A DNA stretch of 64,000 bases, taken from contig NZ_BAABED010000001.1 of NCBI RefSeq assembly GCF_039539965.1, positions 1,488,001 to 1,552,000 on the forward strand, written 5' to 3'. The notes beneath the pieces are model-generated. The model had not been told where the DNA came from. It saw only the letters and a program-made list of their open reading frames with translations, and made no database searches. Shown piece by piece: positions 56,451 to 64,000 of this stretch (within the stretch, counting starts at the first letter, position 1; every line of letters begins with the position of its first letter). The translations under genes and the position numbers were made by a program. The stretch comes from Arthrobacter methylotrophus. GTDB lineage: Bacteria; Actinomycetota; Actinomycetes; Actinomycetales; Micrococcaceae.

Positions 56451-57902
56451 TTACCAGGGGGAGGGCTTGTAGTCCTTCAGGAAGACACCGTACTGATCTT
56501 CACCGTTTTCGCCCATTACTATGGGGTCGTAGACGCGGGCCGCGCCATCCACCAAGTCGAGCGGTGCGTGGAAGCCTTCCTCCATGAGCCGGACTTTGGT
56601 GTAATGCGGGCGTTCGTCGGTGATCCAGCCGGTGTCGACGGCGGTCATCAGGATCCGGTCAGTGTCCAGCATCTCTTGCGCGCTGGTTCGCGTCATCATG
56701 TTCAACGCAGCCTTCGCCATGTTGGTATGCGGGTGCCCGGGGCCCTTGTAAGCGCGGGAGAACTGCCCTTCCATGGCCGAGACGTTCACGATGTACTTCC
56801 GATGCGCCGTGGAGCGCTTCATCGCCCCGCGGAGACGGCTGACCAAGAGGAAAGGTGCCGTGACATTGCAGAGTTGAACCTCAAGCAATTCCAAGGGATC
56901 GACCTCGTCTACTACTTGCGTCCAGCTGTTGATGGTCGCGAGGTCAGGAACCAAGCCACCGGCGTCGATCGCGGTCCCCATGGCGATTCGATCCAATGAC
57001 GCCGACCCGGTGGACAACGCGAGTGAGGTAATCGCGTCCCCGGCGAGCACAGGATGTTCGGTGACGCTCTGGGTGATCGCGAGGGGATGTTTGTCGTGCG
57101 CGTGGCCGAACGTGACCAGCTCCGGGCCGCCATTGGATGCCTGCAGTGCCTCCGGAAGCGGTTCGTCCTCGGCATCGACGAGGGGCTTGTACGCATTCCC
57201 GGAGCGCCGGACCGTTTGCGCGGCGTTGTTGATGATGATGTCGACGGGGCCGGCTTCGTTGAGGGCGTCGGTAAGGGCCATGACCTGTGACGGGTCGCGG
57301 AGGTCGATGCCCACAATCCTGAGCCGGTGCAGCCAGTCCGCGCTGTCCTCCATGGCGGCAAAGCGGCGTGCGGCGTCCTTGGGGAAACGCGTTGTGATAG
57401 TGGTGTGTGCGCCGTCGCGGAGAAGTCGGAGGGCGATGTACATGCCGATCTTGGCTCGTCCGCCCGTGAGCAGGGCGCGTCGTCCGCTGAGGTCCGTGCG
57501 GGCATCACGCTTACTATGGCTGAACGCCGCGCATTCCGGACACAACTGATGGTAGAAGGCGTCTACCTGCGTGTAATGCTGCTTGCAGATGTAGCAGGGC
57601 CTGGAGCGGATGAGGTGGCCGGCGATCTCGCCTGTGGCCGACGTAGCTAGCTTGTTGCCGCGGGTCTCGTCGTCGATCCTGTCTGGCGCCGCGGTGGCGG
57701 TCAGCGAGAGGACAGCGCGGTCCGCTTCGGCGATCTCGTCCCGTTTGGTGACCCGGCGATGGCGCTTGACAGCCTTGAACATCTTTCCCGTGGCACGGCG
57801 GACGGCGACGTAGTCAGGGTGCTCCTCGTCGTAGGCGTGGATCGTGTTCAAGACCTTGAGGCAGGCCTGGATCTCTTCAGGCGTCAAATCGGCGGGGCTC
57901 AT
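56451..57902 (-). CDS. SDR-fold protein with N-terminal zinc ribbon, catalytic Tyr replaced
   Basis: 483 residues. Residues 1-100 are mostly helical; a zinc-ribbon-like motif follows (CYIC at 103-106, CPEC at 121-124). An SDR domain starts near 140: LTGGRAKIGMYIALRLL (NAD(P) binding), DIIINNAAQTVRRSG near 223, VNVSAMEGQFS with the catalytic Ser. The YxxxK site reads TNMAK (Thr ~393, Lys ~397). Such proteins occur scattered in bacteria and eukaryotes; function unknown. ATG 57902. Confidence 0.8.
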   Translation of the reverse strand: MSPADLTPEEIQACLKVLNTIHAYDEEHPDYVAVRRATGKMFKAVKRHRRVTKRDEIAEADRAVLSLTATAAPDRIDDETRGNKLATSATGEIAGHLIRSRPCYICKQHYTQVDAFYHQLCPECAAFSHSKRDARTDLSGRRALLTGGRAKIGMYIALRLLRDGAHTTITTRFPKDAARRFAAMEDSADWLHRLRIVGIDLRDPSQVMALTDALNEAGPVDIIINNAAQTVRRSGNAYKPLVDAEDEPLPEALQASNGGPELVTFGHAHDKHPLAITQSVTEHPVLAGDAITSLALSTGSASLDRIAMGTAIDAGGLVPDLATINSWTQVVDEVDPLELLEVQLCNVTAPFLLVSRLRGAMKRSTAHRKYIVNVSAMEGQFSRAYKGPGHPHTNMAKAALNMMTRTSAQEMLDTDRILMTAVDTGWITDERPHYTKVRLMEEGFHAPLDLVDGAARVYDPIVMGENGEDQYGVFLKDYKPSPW

Positions 57903-57926
57903 TGGCTCAATTTTACAGTGTCGGGC

Positions 57927-57993
57927 AGAACAAAGCCTCCTCGGCGACGGAGGCTGGACGCCTGCTGTCGCCGAGAAGGCCGGGGGCTGTTCT
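57927..57993. terminator. Hairpin downstream of glgC
   Basis: Arms ctcggcgac (57940-57948) and gtcgccgag (57967-57975), with outer agaaca (57927-57932) and tgttct (57988-57993). It lies between glgC and the zinc-ribbon/SDR gene, both on the minus strand. No strong T-run. Confidence 0.45.
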
Positions 57994-58010
57994 AACTCCC
58001 GGGTTCCTCG

Positions 58011-59393
58011 CTAGACCTCAACCGAGGAAGCCTGGATCTTGGTGACCTGCTCTGCGGAATCCCGGATGTCGGGGAATTTCTCCGTGGCAGCTTTGATTGC
58101 TTCCGGTACGGAGCGCCGGTATTCGGCCGCCAAGGCAAGCTCTGAAGCGTCCGGCTCCGGTACCACCTGGTCCTTGGCGAGTACCGTGATTCCGGATTCG
58201 GTGACCTTGAAGCCGCGTGCACGGTCGAGATCAGCGTCCAAACCGATGGTTGCCCCGGCTGGGATCTTCACGTTCTTGTCGATGATGGCGCGCTTTACCA
58301 CGGCGCCGCCACCGACGCGTACCTTGTCCATCAGCACCGAGTCCTGGATCCTGCTGGCCGTTCCCACGTAGACGTCGTTGGAGAGGACGGACCCTTCAAC
58401 GATTCCTCCGGAGATCACCGAGCCGCTGGCCACGATGGAATCCAAGGCCGTGCCGACCGTGTTGTTGTCGCCGCGGACGAATTTGGCGGGCGGTGAAATG
58501 CTCTGCCGTGTGTAGATGGGCCATTCCGAGTTGTACAGGTTGAAGACGGGGACGGGCGAAATCAAGTCCATGTGTGCGTCATAGAACGAATCGATGGTAC
58601 CTACATCGCGCCAGTAGGTGCGGTCCCGTTCGGTGGATCCGGGAATGTCGTTGAGGGTGAAGTCGTAGACGCCGGCCTCTCCTTGGGACACGAAGTAGGG
58701 GATGATGTCTCCGCCCATGTCGTGTTTGGTATCCAGACGCTCCGCATCGATGCGAAGGGCTTCCACCAGGGCGTCGGCATCAAAAACGTAGTTGCCCATG
58801 GAGGCAAGGAACTGGGTGGGGTCGGCTGCAAGGCCTTCCGTTTCAGCGGGCTTTTCTACGAATGCCGAGATCTTCTGGGGATCGTTCTTGTCTACCTCGA
58901 TCACACCGAACTGGTTGGCCATGTTGAGGGGCTGGCGGACTGCTGCGACCGTGGCCTTGGCCCCGCTGGCTACGTGCTGCTGGACCATCTGCTGGAAGTC
59001 CATGCGGTAGACGTGGTCGGCTCCGACTACCACCACGATGTCGGGATCGGCGTCGTGAATCAGGTTCAGGGACTGATAGATTGCGTTAGCGCTACCTAGG
59101 AACCAGCTCTTGCCAACGCGCTGCTGCGCGGGAACGGAAGCGACGTATCTGCCCAGCTGGGTGGACATTCGCCAGGTCTCGGAAATGTGGCGGTCAAGAC
59201 TGTGCGACTTGTACTGGGTCAATACGACGATCTGCAGGTACCCGGAATTGACCAGATTAGAGAGAGCGAAATCGATCAGTCGATAGCCTCCCGCAAATGG
59301 CACCGCAGGTTTCGCCCTGTCTGCCGTCAATGGCATGAGGCGGTTTCCCTCGCCGCCAGCCAACACAATTGACAATACTTTCTTCAACGCCAT
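58011..59393 (-). CDS. glgC: Glucose-1-phosphate adenylyltransferase
   Basis: Makes ADP-glucose for glycogen. 460 residues from ATG 59393 ([33 protein letters not shown]), chosen over the upstream in-frame GTG-like extension because gggagag lies at the right distance. Nucleotidyltransferase domain with [10 protein letters not shown] and [11 protein letters not shown] near 135; left-handed beta-helix C terminus ([25 protein letters not shown]). Divergent from the glycogen synthase gene. Confidence 0.96.
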   Translation of the reverse strand: MALKKVLSIVLAGGEGNRLMPLTADRAKPAVPFAGGYRLIDFALSNLVNSGYLQIVVLTQYKSHSLDRHISETWRMSTQLGRYVASVPAQQRVGKSWFLGSANAIYQSLNLIHDADPDIVVVVGADHVYRMDFQQMVQQHVASGAKATVAAVRQPLNMANQFGVIEVDKNDPQKISAFVEKPAETEGLAADPTQFLASMGNYVFDADALVEALRIDAERLDTKHDMGGDIIPYFVSQGEAGVYDFTLNDIPGSTERDRTYWRDVGTIDSFYDAHMDLISPVPVFNLYNSEWPIYTRQSISPPAKFVRGDNNTVGTALDSIVASGSVISGGIVEGSVLSNDVYVGTASRIQDSVLMDKVRVGGGAVVKRAIIDKNVKIPAGATIGLDADLDRARGFKVTESGITVLAKDQVVPEPDASELALAAEYRRSVPEAIKAATEKFPDIRDSAEQVTKIQASSVEV

Positions 59394-59497
59394 GGTGTTT
59401 GCTCTCCCTGTACGTCTTTGTAGCCCCCGTAAAAAGCCCGGGTTGCCGGACCCTTTCACACTAGAACACATACTCGGGAAGGACTACGTTAGGTAGC
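59394..59497. other. Divergent promoter region glgC/glgM
   Basis: 104 bases. For the plus-strand gene, TACGTT (59485-59490) lies seven bases before the GTG, consistent with leaderless transcription. The glgC side has a Shine-Dalgarno-like gggagag. Confidence 0.4.
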
Positions 59498-60697
59498 GTG
59501 CGCGTAGACATTGTGACTAAAGAGTTTCCACCCGAAATCTATGGCGGGGCCGGTGTGCATGTTGCCGAGCTCAGCCGCGTCTTGGCGAAGCACGTGGATC
59601 TGCAGGTGCGCGCCTTTGGGGCGCCCCGTGATGCGGAATTCCATGGAGCAACGGTGACGTCGTATTCCACACCGGAAGATCTGAGCGAGGCCAATGCCGC
59701 CCTTCAAACGCTCGGGGTGGATTTGCGTATCGTGCCGGACATCGCCGGAGCGGACTTGGTCCACTCCCATACTTGGTATGCCAACATGGCGGGCCACCTG
59801 GCGTCGCTGCTGCATGGCATCCCCCATGTCCTCAGCGCCCATAGCCTGGAGCCACTGAGGCCGTGGAAAGCGGAGCAGTTGGGCGGTGGCTACGCTCTGT
59901 CTTCGTGGGTTGAAAAGACTGCGTACGAGGCAGCGGCAGCCATCATCGCCGTCTCGGAGGGCATGCGGCAGGACATCCTGCGCAGCTATCCGAACGTGGA
60001 CCCGGCCAAGGTCCGTGTGGTCCACAACGGCATCGACGTCGACATGTGGCAGCCGGACAACGGCGAGGACGCAATTCGCGCCCTGGGTATGGACCCGGAC
60101 AAGCCCAGCGTGGTGTTCGTGGGGCGCAATACGCGACAGAAGGGCGTGCCCTATCTTCTGAAAGCGGCCGCAAGCTTGCCGGAAGACGTTCAGCTTGTCC
60201 TCTGCCTCGGGGCAGCGGATACCCCGGAACTCGCCGCGGAGACAGCCCGGCTGATCGAGGAACTTCAGGGCAAGCGCGAGGGTGTGCTGCTAATCGAGCG
60301 CATGCTTCCCCGCCACGAGCTCATCCAGGTCCTCAGCCATGCGACCGCCTTCGCTTGCCCGTCGATCTACGAGCCCCTCGGCATCGTCAACCTCGAGGCC
60401 ATGGCGTGTGGTGCAGCCGTGGTGGCGAGTGCCACGGGAGGTATCCCCGAAGTGGTCCAGCCCGGTGAAACAGGCTTGCTCGTGGAGCTGGAGCAGGTCA
60501 CGGATGGTACTGGAACGCCGTTGGATCCCGAGAAGTTCGTCGCACACTTTGCTGCCGCACTCAACGAGGTTGTGTCCGATCCCGCGCGGGCCAAGGTCAT
60601 GGGCGCTGCGGGCCGGGTTCGGGCGGAGCAGCACTTCTCCTGGGAATCGATCACGGAAACGACCCTTGAGGTCTACCGCTCGGTCCTCGCCCCCTAG
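59498..60697 (+). CDS. glgM: GT4 glycogen-pathway glycosyltransferase (GlgM-like, often named GlgA)
   Basis: 399 residues of GT-B fold. N-terminal EFPPEIYGGAGVHVAELSRVL near 11, HSHTWYANMAGHL near 89, and C-terminal CPSIYEPLGIVNLEAMACGAAVVASATGG near 288, typical of GT4. In mycobacteria this divergent partner of glgC (Rv1212c) makes maltose-1-phosphate from ADP-glucose and glucose-1-phosphate. GlgA of the GT5 type is usually longer (~470). The GlgM role here is inferred from size and neighbourhood; annotations commonly say glycogen synthase. Confidence 0.82.
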   Translation: MRVDIVTKEFPPEIYGGAGVHVAELSRVLAKHVDLQVRAFGAPRDAEFHGATVTSYSTPEDLSEANAALQTLGVDLRIVPDIAGADLVHSHTWYANMAGHLASLLHGIPHVLSAHSLEPLRPWKAEQLGGGYALSSWVEKTAYEAAAAIIAVSEGMRQDILRSYPNVDPAKVRVVHNGIDVDMWQPDNGEDAIRALGMDPDKPSVVFVGRNTRQKGVPYLLKAAASLPEDVQLVLCLGAADTPELAAETARLIEELQGKREGVLLIERMLPRHELIQVLSHATAFACPSIYEPLGIVNLEAMACGAAVVASATGGIPEVVQPGETGLLVELEQVTDGTGTPLDPEKFVAHFAAALNEVVSDPARAKVMGAAGRVRAEQHFSWESITETTLEVYRSVLAP

Positions 60698-60721
60698 CGT
60701 CTAACCCACGAGCCCAACTAG

Positions 60722-60769
60722 CTCGCATTTGTTGTCGTTCTGAGCCCCGAGAACGACAACAACTGCGAG
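60722..60769. repeat. 48-bp palindromic element
   Basis: Left arm ctcgcatttgttgtcgttct (60722-60741) pairs with agaacgacaacaactgcgag (60750-60769), with one mismatch and an 8-base loop. It abuts the stop codon of the acyl-CoA oxidase gene and lies between convergent genes. May terminate both genes and may be a repeated extragenic palindrome. Confidence 0.65.
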
Positions 60770-62875
60770 TCACTTGGGGCGAAACGACGACGGCGAATAC
60801 TTCTTCCCCTTCGAAGCGAGCAAGGTCTTCTCATCCGAGGGCGCCTTGCCGCTCGCCCGCTGTGCCTGGAAATAGCTGCGGGCTTCGTCCTGGCGCTCTT
60901 TCTCGGCTCCGAACGCAATGGCCGCCCGCAGGTGTTCAGGGCCGTAGCCGAAGGAATCGACCAGGTCGAGTGCGTGAGGACGGATCTTGAGGAGCAGCCT
61001 GTTGATGTAGGCACCCACGGTGCGCCCGCGTTGCATGGAGAGGCGACCGTTCATGAGGTACCAGGACAGGTGCTTTTCGATGAGCGAGAGGCCAAAGAGA
61101 TCGCGAAGCCATGTCAGGACCTGACGGGTGCCCGGATCCGTGACCTTGCCGAGGGCTTCGGTGAACGCTTCCCATTGCAGGAGTTCGGCGTGTGCCTGGG
61201 CGGCATCTATCAGCTCGTCCTGATGTTGGTTGAACAATGCCGCGGCCTGGTGCTGGGGAAGCTTGTTCGCGCCCTTGAGTGCCGAACCGATCTCCGCGAC
61301 CATGGATTGGACCCGATCGGTCAGCAGCGTGCGTTGGCCTTCTTCATCGCGTAGGGCCAGCGCTGCCTTCTGGACGGATCCTGTGTCTGCCACGAACTGC
61401 GCCACTTGCCTTAGCCCGGTGCGGTGGAAGGCCACATCAGTCGCTTGGGCAACCACGAAGCGGGCCAACACGCCAAAGTCCACGTTGCGGAACTCCTTGG
61501 CATAATCTGCCAGCAGCCGTTTTGCGACGAGCTGGAGAAGCACTGTGTTGTCGCCCTCGAAGGTGGCGTATACATCCAGGTCCGCGCGCAGCGAGGCAAA
61601 GCGGTTTTCACTGAGGAACCCTGCGCCGCCACATGCCTCGCGGCACTCCTGGAGCGTGTCGAGGGCATGCCAGGTGCTCATGGGCTTGAGGGCCGCTGCA
61701 AGGGTCTCGAGGTCTTGGCGGTCGGCATCGGTGTCGTGCCGGCCGGAGAAGACGTCGTCGAACTTCTCGAGCAGCTGCTCGTGTGCGAAGCTCGTTGCAA
61801 AGGTGGTGGCCAGCCGGGTGAACAGCCGACGTTGATGCCGCTGGTAGTCCAGCAGGACTTCTTCGTCGGCGGGGGAGGCCGCGTTGAACTGCCGCCGTTC
61901 GGTGGCGTAACGGATGGCTGTGGTCAGGGCTACCTTGCTGGCGGCCACTGCAGCGCCGTCGAGGGAGACACGCCCCTGCACCAAGGTGCCGAGCATCGTA
62001 AAGAAGCGCCGTCCCGGGCTGGCAATCGGGGAGGTGTACTCGCCTTCGGGGGAGACATTGCCGTAGCGGTTGAGCAGGTGTGTGCGTGGTACCCGGACAT
62101 CGCTGAAGTGCAGGCGGCCATTGTCGATGCCGTTGAGGCCACCTTTGAGGCCGTCGTCCTCGCCGCCGATGCCGGGCATGAACTCTTTCGTGTCCGGGTC
62201 TCTCAGCTGGACATAGAACGCGTGCACGCCGTGGTTGACGTTGCGGGTCACCAATTGGGCGAACACGACGGCGGCGAGGCCATCCACAGCTGCGTTGCCG
62301 ATGTAGTCCTTCCATGCGGCACGGAACGGCGTGTTGATGACGAACTCCTGGGTGGCCTCGTCATAGCTTGCCGTGGTGGCGATGCTGGCGACATCGGAAC
62401 CATGGCCGGTTTCGGTCATGGCAAAGCAACCGGGGATCTCGAGGTTCATGATTCCGGGCAGCCACCGGTCCTGGTGTTCTTCCGTGCCGAGGTGCATGAC
62501 GGCCGAACCGAAGAGCCCCCACTGGACGCCGGCTTTGATTTGGAGTGAAGGATCGGCGGTGACGAGTTCCTCGAAGCCTGCGATGTTGCCGCCGTGGTCA
62601 TCCGAGCCCCCTAGGCTTGCGGGGAAAGCCCGGTGCACAGCGTTGTTTTCGACGAGGTACTTGAGCTGCCCGAACACACGCTTGCGATGTTCGCTATGCG
62701 TCAGGCCTTCGATCTTGTGTACCTCGGGGCGGCCGGCGAGGTCGCGCGCGGTGCGCCTGATGTGGGCCCACTTGCCCAGCAGCAATTCGCCAAGTGCCGT
62801 TACGTCAACAACGGGCGCGGCGGCCGTTGCGGCAGCTTCCCGGCTGGAGGAGGCGCGGTCCACTACTTCAGTCAT
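60770..62875 (-). CDS. Acyl-CoA oxidase/dehydrogenase
   Basis: 701 residues from ATG 62875, after agaagga. Flavoprotein of the ACOX type (longer than classic acyl-CoA dehydrogenase). Visible: CFAMTETGHGSDVASIATTA near 158, RVPRTHLLNRYG near 264, YATERRQFNAASPADEEVLLDYQRHQRRL near 326 and CREACGGAGFLSENRF near 409 for FAD/substrate contacts. C-terminal ~200 residues are the ACOX extension. First step of beta-oxidation. The TetR gene lies just upstream on the same strand, so they share a transcript. Confidence 0.9.
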   Translation of the reverse strand: MTEVVDRASSSREAAATAAAPVVDVTALGELLLGKWAHIRRTARDLAGRPEVHKIEGLTHSEHRKRVFGQLKYLVENNAVHRAFPASLGGSDDHGGNIAGFEELVTADPSLQIKAGVQWGLFGSAVMHLGTEEHQDRWLPGIMNLEIPGCFAMTETGHGSDVASIATTASYDEATQEFVINTPFRAAWKDYIGNAAVDGLAAVVFAQLVTRNVNHGVHAFYVQLRDPDTKEFMPGIGGEDDGLKGGLNGIDNGRLHFSDVRVPRTHLLNRYGNVSPEGEYTSPIASPGRRFFTMLGTLVQGRVSLDGAAVAASKVALTTAIRYATERRQFNAASPADEEVLLDYQRHQRRLFTRLATTFATSFAHEQLLEKFDDVFSGRHDTDADRQDLETLAAALKPMSTWHALDTLQECREACGGAGFLSENRFASLRADLDVYATFEGDNTVLLQLVAKRLLADYAKEFRNVDFGVLARFVVAQATDVAFHRTGLRQVAQFVADTGSVQKAALALRDEEGQRTLLTDRVQSMVAEIGSALKGANKLPQHQAAALFNQHQDELIDAAQAHAELLQWEAFTEALGKVTDPGTRQVLTWLRDLFGLSLIEKHLSWYLMNGRLSMQRGRTVGAYINRLLLKIRPHALDLVDSFGYGPEHLRAAIAFGAEKERQDEARSYFQAQRASGKAPSDEKTLLASKGKKYSPSSFRPK

Positions 62876-62923
62876 GGTGATTCCTTCTTTGGTTCCGAAC
62901 AACTGATGTGTCATTGCTGATAT

Positions 62924-63640
62924 TCAGCGGGAGTTGGTCTTGAGTTCCGGGGCGATTCCCACACACAGCCAGTCCGTGATCCGGGCCGCCATGGTTTGCT
63001 GTTCGGGTCTCGCGGGGGAGGGAGGGCTGGAGAGCCATTTTTCGCCGGCATTGCGGACGAGCCCGATAGCGGCAGCGGGCCAGTAATCGATCAGGGCTTC
63101 TTTTTCAGCCCCGAGGTGTTCCCGCATGGGTTGGGCGATCATGGCGCTGATTGATTCGAAGAAGTGGCCCAAAGCGCCGGATGCGGCGATGGCGTCCTGC
63201 GCCGAAGGTTCTCCCGGGGAGAGCCGGGTGATGAACGCGTAGACGTTGGGGCTGGATTCGGCCATTTGGAGGTAAGCCGAGACCATGGCGAACAATCCCT
63301 CACGCGGAGTCTGCGCGCTTTCGGCTGCTTCCTTCATCCGCCGTTGCATTTGTCCGAGCACTACTTCACCCATGGCCTGTTGCAGGCCTGCTTTGTCCCC
63401 GAAATACCGGTAGTACACAGACTTGGAGGTGCTAGCGGCGGCGGCGATGTCTTCCATCGAGGCGTCGCTGCCCAATGTGTGGACAGCCTTGCGGGCGGCT
63501 TTGATGAGCTCGCGGCGGCGTTCTTCGCGGTGGCTCTGCCAGCGGGCGGCACGGCCGTCGACGGCGGGAGCCTCGCCGCCTGCGGGGGGCGGCGTCCCGG
63601 CGTCGTGGTCGGCGGAAAGCGATAGGCTCGGGATGTTCAC
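62924..63640 (-). CDS. TetR-family transcriptional regulator
   Basis: 238 residues from GTG 63640. N-terminal ~40 residues are low-complexity, then the HTH: RRELIKAARKAVHTLGSDASMEDIAAAASTSKSVYYRYFGDKAGL, the TetR signature. The C-terminal ligand pocket is unremarkable. A 31-bp palindrome sits immediately upstream of the start, in the gap facing a thiolase gene. Likely an acyl-CoA-responsive repressor of both units; the inducer is inferred from neighbours only. Confidence 0.88.
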   Translation of the reverse strand: MNIPSLSLSADHDAGTPPPAGGEAPAVDGRAARWQSHREERRRELIKAARKAVHTLGSDASMEDIAAAASTSKSVYYRYFGDKAGLQQAMGEVVLGQMQRRMKEAAESAQTPREGLFAMVSAYLQMAESSPNVYAFITRLSPGEPSAQDAIAASGALGHFFESISAMIAQPMREHLGAEKEALIDYWPAAAIGLVRNAGEKWLSSPPSPARPEQQTMAARITDWLCVGIAPELKTNSR

Positions 63641-63671
63641 GATACCCAGCGTATCAGGTACGCTGGGTATC
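63641..63671. promoter_or_regulatory. 31-bp palindromic operator of the TetR gene and thiolase
   Basis: gatacccagcgta (63641-63653), five-base spacer, tacgctgggtatc (63659-63671): perfect 13-bp arms. It overlaps the first base region next to the TetR start and lies 31 bases upstream of the thiolase ATG, where it could control both directions. Confidence 0.8.
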
Positions 63672-63702
63672 AGTAACCAGATGTGATCAAAAGGAGAAAC
63701 GC

Positions 63703-64000
63703 ATGCCTGAAGCAGCACATTCCGCGAACGCACCACAGGAAACCCCCGACGGACAGGGTGCATTCCGCAAAGCCGTGGTGATTGGCGGCAACCGGATCCC
63801 CTTCGCCCGCACCGGCGGCGCCTACACCAAGTCGTCCAACCAGGACATGCTGACGGCGGCGCTGGACGGGCTGATCGCACGTTTCGGGCTCCAGGAGGAG
63901 CGGATCGGTGAAGTGGCAGCCGGTGCTGTCTTGAAACACTCCCGCGACTTCAACCTGACCCGCGAAGCCGTGCTTGGATCGGCCCTTTCCGCGGAGACTC
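63703..64000 (+). CDS. Acetyl-CoA acyltransferase (thiolase), N-terminal part
   Basis: First 99 codons only; runs off the window. ATG after aaaggagaaacgc. The sequence AVVIGGNRIPFARTGGAYTKSSNQDML near residue 23 and EVAAGAVLKHSRDFNLTREAVLGSAL are N-terminal thiolase blocks. Probable beta-oxidation thiolase (FadA/FadI type), under the TetR operator together with the acyl-CoA oxidase. Confidence 0.88.
   Translation, partial: MPEAAHSANAPQETPDGQGAFRKAVVIGGNRIPFARTGGAYTKSSNQDMLTAALDGLIARFGLQEERIGEVAAGAVLKHSRDFNLTREAVLGSALSAET

Overview
The window is a dense, high-GC stretch of actinobacterial chromosome. Gene order and protein character point to an Arthrobacter-like member of the Micrococcaceae. 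GTG and TTG starts are common, several starts lack a Shine-Dalgarno site and look leaderless, and the order uvrA..uvrC-rapZ-yvcK-whiA..gap-pgk-tpiA-secG..pgl-opcA-zwf..tal-tkt..ctaB..sufRBDC..sufT..ABC-F matches the actinobacterial core backbone also seen in Mycobacterium. No rRNA, tRNA, CRISPR array or prophage was seen. One insertion sequence is present.

Region by region. 1-7.6 kb: DNA repair (uvrA 3' end, uvrC), a HAD phosphatase with a PlsC-type acyltransferase, and the rapZ-yvcK-whiA set. 7.7-12.6 kb: Mn/Fe superoxide dismutase, the lower-glycolysis operon gap-pgk-tpiA-secG, and rbpA. 12.5-20.8 kb (minus): pentose-phosphate operon tkt-tal-pgi-zwf-opcA-pgl. 21-26 kb: heme O synthase (plus) facing heme A synthase (minus), with a repeat-rich 342-bp gap between them, then an ABC exporter pair. 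25.4-30.7 kb: SUF Fe-S assembly operon sufR-sufB-sufD-Rieske ferredoxin-sufC-sufT, without sufS or sufU. 30.8-35.5 kb: an acyl-CoA ligase and thiolase pair convergent with an ECF biotin transporter (bioY, ecfA, ecfT). 35.7-45.1 kb: membrane protein, ABC-F ATPase, SRPBCC protein, insertion sequence, YbaK deacylase, SURF1, two small proteins, FabG, a divergent SDR, SerB. 45.2-52.9 kb: ABC ATPase, TSUP permease, SpoU methyltransferase, L31 type B, lipoate ligase, PepN, YeiH. 53-56.4 kb: circularly permuted ATP-grasp, alpha-E protein and transglutaminase, a conserved three-gene system of unknown product. 56.4-60.7 kb: zinc-ribbon/SDR fusion, then divergent glgC and a GT4 glycogen gene. 60.7-64 kb: a TetR-controlled fatty-acid oxidation locus (acyl-CoA oxidase, TetR, thiolase start) with a 31-bp palindromic operator.

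Most of the window is housekeeping. The parts that merit a second look are: the BioY transporter next to a ligase/thiolase pair whose thiolase has lost its second catalytic cysteine; the ATP-grasp/alpha-E/transglutaminase operon; a seven-codon leaderless mini-ORF that overlaps the sufR start; two SDR proteins lacking the catalytic tyrosine, one fused to a zinc ribbon; an IS with paired end boxes whose transposase stop codon lies outside the inverted repeat; and several palindromic or repeated intergenic elements.
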